From an uncultured Haloferula sp. (GTDB taxonomy: Bacteria; Verrucomicrobiota; Verrucomicrobiae; Verrucomicrobiales; Akkermansiaceae), in contig CAMPGU010000163.1 in NCBI GenBank assembly GCA_946885645.1, forward strand, positions 1 through 9,089: a stretch of 9,089 nucleotides of DNA, in the 5' to 3' direction. A model generated the notes under the pieces. That model was not told where the DNA came from, made no database searches, and saw only the letters and a program-made list of their open reading frames with translations. The position numbers were made by a program, and so were the translations under genes. This document shows positions 7,291-9,089 of this stretch, one piece after another. Position 1 is the stretch's first letter. Each line of letters opens with the position of its first letter.

Positions 7291-7297
7291 CCCGCCC
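7278..7297. terminator. Short GC hairpin between convergent genes
   Basis: GGGCGGG (7278-7284) pairs perfectly with CCCGCCC (7291-7297) around AAATGA. The loop contains the dus stop codon. The hairpin sits in the 13-base gap region between two convergent genes. No T-run follows on either strand, so an intrinsic terminator is only possible, not shown. Confidence 0.35.
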
Positions 7298-7303
7298 TGC
7301 CCG

Positions 7304-7921
7304 CTACTCTGGCTCGACAATCAGCTCATCCCCGGGCTCTGGCTTCGGGCCGGGAAATCGGGCCATCGCATTCGCAATCGCCCCTTCGGGGGTCACCTCA
7401 CCGATCTTCAACCGCCCGAGGATACCGGAATTCCGGCGGACGCAGAGGATCGCATCCTTCTTCACCACGGCGGGATCCAGCACCTCCGCGATCCCGAAGC
7501 CGCCGTCCACCACCCACTCCGCGATTCTGGCGACCGGGGGGGCGGATTTGATCGCCTGGGCCCGATCAACTTCCGACGCTGCCGGAGTTTCCGGCTCCGC
7601 CGCGGTCTCCGTGCCCGCCAAATCGTCCGGCACCGGTAGAACCTCGTCCTCATAGACACCGCCGGTCTCCGGAATCTCCTCGGCGCGCGCGATGCGAGGT
7701 GCCTCAGGCACGGGAGCCGCGACTTCCGTGCCGAGGATCCTAGCTCTCTCCGTCCGGAGACGTTCCTGCTCAAGGCGGATATCCGCGATTTCGGACTTCA
7801 GCTTTGCCAGCTCCGCCGGCGGGGTATTCCGCACTTGATGCCGGAAATCCTTCCACGACATCACCAAGGCCCCGAGCAGCAGGGTCACGACAGCACCGAG
7901 GAAGATCTTTATCGCGTCCAT
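7304..7921 (-). CDS. Single-pass membrane protein with coiled coil and C-terminal beta-rich domain, function unknown
   Basis: I do not recognise a named family for this 205-residue protein. Residues 4-22 (IKIFLGAVVTLLLGALVMS) form one transmembrane helix or uncleaved signal anchor. Residues 36-63 are a charged heptad-like helix (AELAKLKSEIADIRLEQERL), probably a coiled coil. Residues 66-125 are a Pro/Glu/Ala-rich linker. The C-terminal 75 residues look beta-rich: an RIAEWV...GFGIAEVLDP start, GRLKIGEVTPEGAIANAMA (169-187) and a closing EPGDELIV. This pattern resembles small beta domains such as that at the C-terminus of FlgT-like proteins, which is inference. The ATG at 7921 is preferred over an in-frame TTG at 7957, because the longer form puts polar residues before the anchor. 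No Shine-Dalgarno is seen. It converges on dus with a 13-base gap and appears monocistronic. Confidence 0.8.
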   Translation of the reverse strand: MDAIKIFLGAVVTLLLGALVMSWKDFRHQVRNTPPAELAKLKSEIADIRLEQERLRTERARILGTEVAAPVPEAPRIARAEEIPETGGVYEDEVLPVPDDLAGTETAAEPETPAASEVDRAQAIKSAPPVARIAEWVVDGGFGIAEVLDPAVVKKDAILCVRRNSGILGRLKIGEVTPEGAIANAMARFPGPKPEPGDELIVEPE

Positions 7922-8023
7922 TCGCGGCAAGGTGTCGGCAGCCCCCGCGAAAGTCAATCGACCTCAATCCGCCGCTCTTCGCCCTCCTTTCCCGGTGAAG
8001 GCCCGCGCGCCGTACGCGAAACG

Positions 8024-8048
8024 AGGGATCCGGCCGAACCGGATCCCT
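8024..8048 (-). terminator. Perfect hairpin downstream of the small ribosomal-type protein gene
   Basis: AGGGATCCGG and CCGGATCCCT form a perfect 10-bp stem around a 5-base loop. On the minus strand it lies 52 bases past the stop of the small basic protein gene and is followed by CGTTTCGCG, a poor T-tract. It probably ends or stabilises the hisG transcript. The remaining 7922-8100 holds nothing else identifiable, though a promoter for the downstream membrane protein is expected there. Confidence 0.5.
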
Positions 8049-8100
8049 GTCGGGAAGAACATTTCATCAAGCACGGGCCACGCCCGCGGCACGCAAGCCG

Positions 8101-8205
8101 TTAGGACTTGTAGCGGAGCCGCTTCTTATGGCGGTTCTGCTTCATGCGCTTCTTGCGCTTGTGCTTGTTAATCTTCGTCTTACGGCGTTTCTTCAGCGAG
8201 CCCAT
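8101..8205 (-). CDS. AURKAIP1/COX24-domain small ribosomal protein (mS38/bS22-like)
   Basis: This 34-residue, extremely basic protein begins MGSLKKRRKTKINKHKRKKR and ends with RMKQNRHKKRLRYKS-type sequence. It matches the KxRKxKxxKHKRKKRxxxNRHKKR pattern of the AURKAIP1/COX24 domain, found in mitochondrial small-subunit protein mS38, in mycobacterial bS22 and in short bacterial homologues. Known relatives sit in the small ribosomal subunit in contact with rRNA, so a structural ribosomal role is expected. The reading frame runs from ATG (8205-8203) to TAA (8103-8101). No Shine-Dalgarno is present. It begins 35 bases after the hisG stop on the same strand, with no terminator between, so read-through from hisG is likely; a separate promoter in the AT-rich gap cannot be excluded. 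At this size it is easily missed by gene finders. Confidence 0.88.
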   Translation of the reverse strand: MGSLKKRRKTKINKHKRKKRMKQNRHKKRLRYKS

Positions 8206-8240
8206 GGTCGGTGCTTGGGGTTACGGTTGGATAGGAAAAT

Positions 8241-9089
8241 TCAGGAGACGATCTTGTTCAAGGGATACTCGATGATGCCTTCGGCACCGAGCTCCTTGAG
8301 GGTCGGGATGATATCCCGGACGACTTTTTCGTGGATCACGGTCTCGACGGCGACCCAGCCCTCCTCGGAAAGGTGGGAAACGGTCGGCCGGCGCATTGCG
8401 GGAAGTTTTTCCAGCAGGGCGGGCAACTTGTCCGCAGGAAGATTCATTTTCAAGCCCACCTTGTCGCGGGCCTCGAGCGCGGCCCGGAGCAGGAGGACGA
8501 GGCGCTCCATCTTCTGCCGCTTCCACGGATCGGTCGCGGCGGCTTGGCTGGCGTAGAAATGCGGGAAGGACACCAGCAGCGTATCGACGATGCGGAGCTT
8601 GTTCGCCTTGATGGAGGAGCCGGTCTCGGTGACGTCCACAATGGCATCCACCAGATCCGGCACCTTCACTTCGGTGGCTCCCCAAGAGAATTCGACTTCG
8701 GCTTCGATCCCCTTGGATTTCAGATAGCGCTCGGTGATGGCGACGCCTTCGGTCGCGATCCGCTTGCCCTGAAGATCTTCCGGAGTGCGGATCGGGGAGT
8801 CATCCGGAACCACCAGCACCCAGCGGGTCGGCATCGCGGAGGCGCGGGAGAAGGGAAGCTCGGCCAGGTCCACGAGGCTGCCGTCGAACTCGCTAGCCCA
8901 GTCGAGACCGGTGATCCCGCAGTCGATGAAGCCCTGGTCGATGTACCGTGCTACTTCCTGAGCTCGAATCAGATACAAATCCAGCTCCGGGTCGTTCGAG
9001 GACGGGCGGAGGCCGCGGGAGGAGACATAGACCTCGTACCCGGCCTTCGCGAGAAGGTCGAGGGTCGGGCCTTCCAAGGAACCCTTGGG
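8241..9089 (-). CDS. hisG: ATP phosphoribosyltransferase, long form (5' end outside window)
   Basis: HisG condenses ATP with PRPP to phosphoribosyl-ATP, the first and feedback-controlled step of histidine synthesis in the cytosol. The 282 visible residues start at PKGSLEGPTLDLL, the conserved N-terminal motif, so only a few residues (typically about 5-15) lie beyond the right edge. An apparent start at the TTG at 9077 is inside this motif and is not the real one. The catalytic domain includes RAQEVARYI, DCGITGLDW, the segment GKRIATEGVAITERYL and the PRPP-binding DAIVDVTETGSSIKANKL (148-165). The C-terminal ~75 residues (LKMNLPADKL to the end IIEYPLNKIVS) form the ACT-like regulatory domain. 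This makes it the long, self-regulated HisG that does not need HisZ, with histidine as the expected inhibitor. The gene is followed at 35 bases by the mini ribosomal protein gene. Confidence 0.96.
   Translation of the reverse strand, partial: PKGSLEGPTLDLLAKAGYEVYVSSRGLRPSSNDPELDLYLIRAQEVARYIDQGFIDCGITGLDWASEFDGSLVDLAELPFSRASAMPTRWVLVVPDDSPIRTPEDLQGKRIATEGVAITERYLKSKGIEAEVEFSWGATEVKVPDLVDAIVDVTETGSSIKANKLRIVDTLLVSFPHFYASQAAATDPWKRQKMERLVLLLRAALEARDKVGLKMNLPADKLPALLEKLPAMRRPTVSHLSEEGWVAVETVIHEKVVRDIIPTLKELGAEGIIEYPLNKIVS

Noticed and set aside
6517..7320. A 267-codon minus-strand frame opposite dus
   Set aside because: It is the shadow of dus; the translated protein has no domain and the sense gene has all catalytic motifs.
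9075..9077. TTG start for hisG at 9077
   Set aside because: This codon is the Leu inside the conserved PKGSLE motif, and the frame is open to the window edge, so the real start is outside.
1..9089. Mobile elements, CRISPR arrays, prophage or integration sites
   Set aside because: No transposase, integrase, terminal inverted repeats or spaced repeat array was seen, and the tRNA gene has no partial duplicate nearby.

Overview
The window is a GC-rich (roughly 60-65% by eye), densely coded bacterial segment. The likely source is a member of the Verrucomicrobiota, perhaps Luteolibacter-like. That assignment is inference. It rests on an ECF-type sigma factor with a long membrane-anchored C-terminal extension, long-form HisG, a tiny AURKAIP1/COX24 (mS38/bS22-like) ribosomal protein, and the absence of Shine-Dalgarno sequences at every start. 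No mobile element, CRISPR array or sign of recent transfer was seen; this looks like chromosomal core sequence with one lineage-specific regulatory locus.

Layout. Positions 1-3110 (minus) hold a two-gene unit: a sigma factor fused to a transmembrane segment and a large helical domain (3110-1224), then a membrane-anchored helical protein (1227 to beyond position 1). The two overlap by ATGA. The second gene is open to the left edge, so its C-terminus is missing. Upstream on the same strand is tRNA-Glu(UUC) at 3338-3264, with its own intrinsic terminator and a plausible promoter. Positions 3536-5521 (plus) encode transketolase, ending in a strong intrinsic terminator. A tight pair follows on the plus strand: a flavin reductase-like split-barrel protein (5645-6253) and a tRNA-dihydrouridine synthase (6256-7290), 2 bases apart. 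Convergent to these is a 205-residue single-pass membrane protein of unknown function (7921-7304). At the right edge, on the minus strand, hisG (5' end outside the window) is followed 35 bases later by a 34-residue basic ribosomal-type protein (8205-8101) and a hairpin.

How they fit. Transketolase supplies pentose phosphates, which after conversion to PRPP feed HisG, the first step of histidine synthesis. They are not adjacent, so this is only a metabolic link. tRNA-Glu, Dus and the small ribosomal protein belong to translation. The most unusual locus is the sigma/partner pair. Both products have a membrane segment, then a charged helical stretch, then a helical domain with recurring Pro-x-x-Ala...Trp/Leu motifs. 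This suggests a membrane-tethered regulatory system that works without a classical anti-sigma factor in this window.
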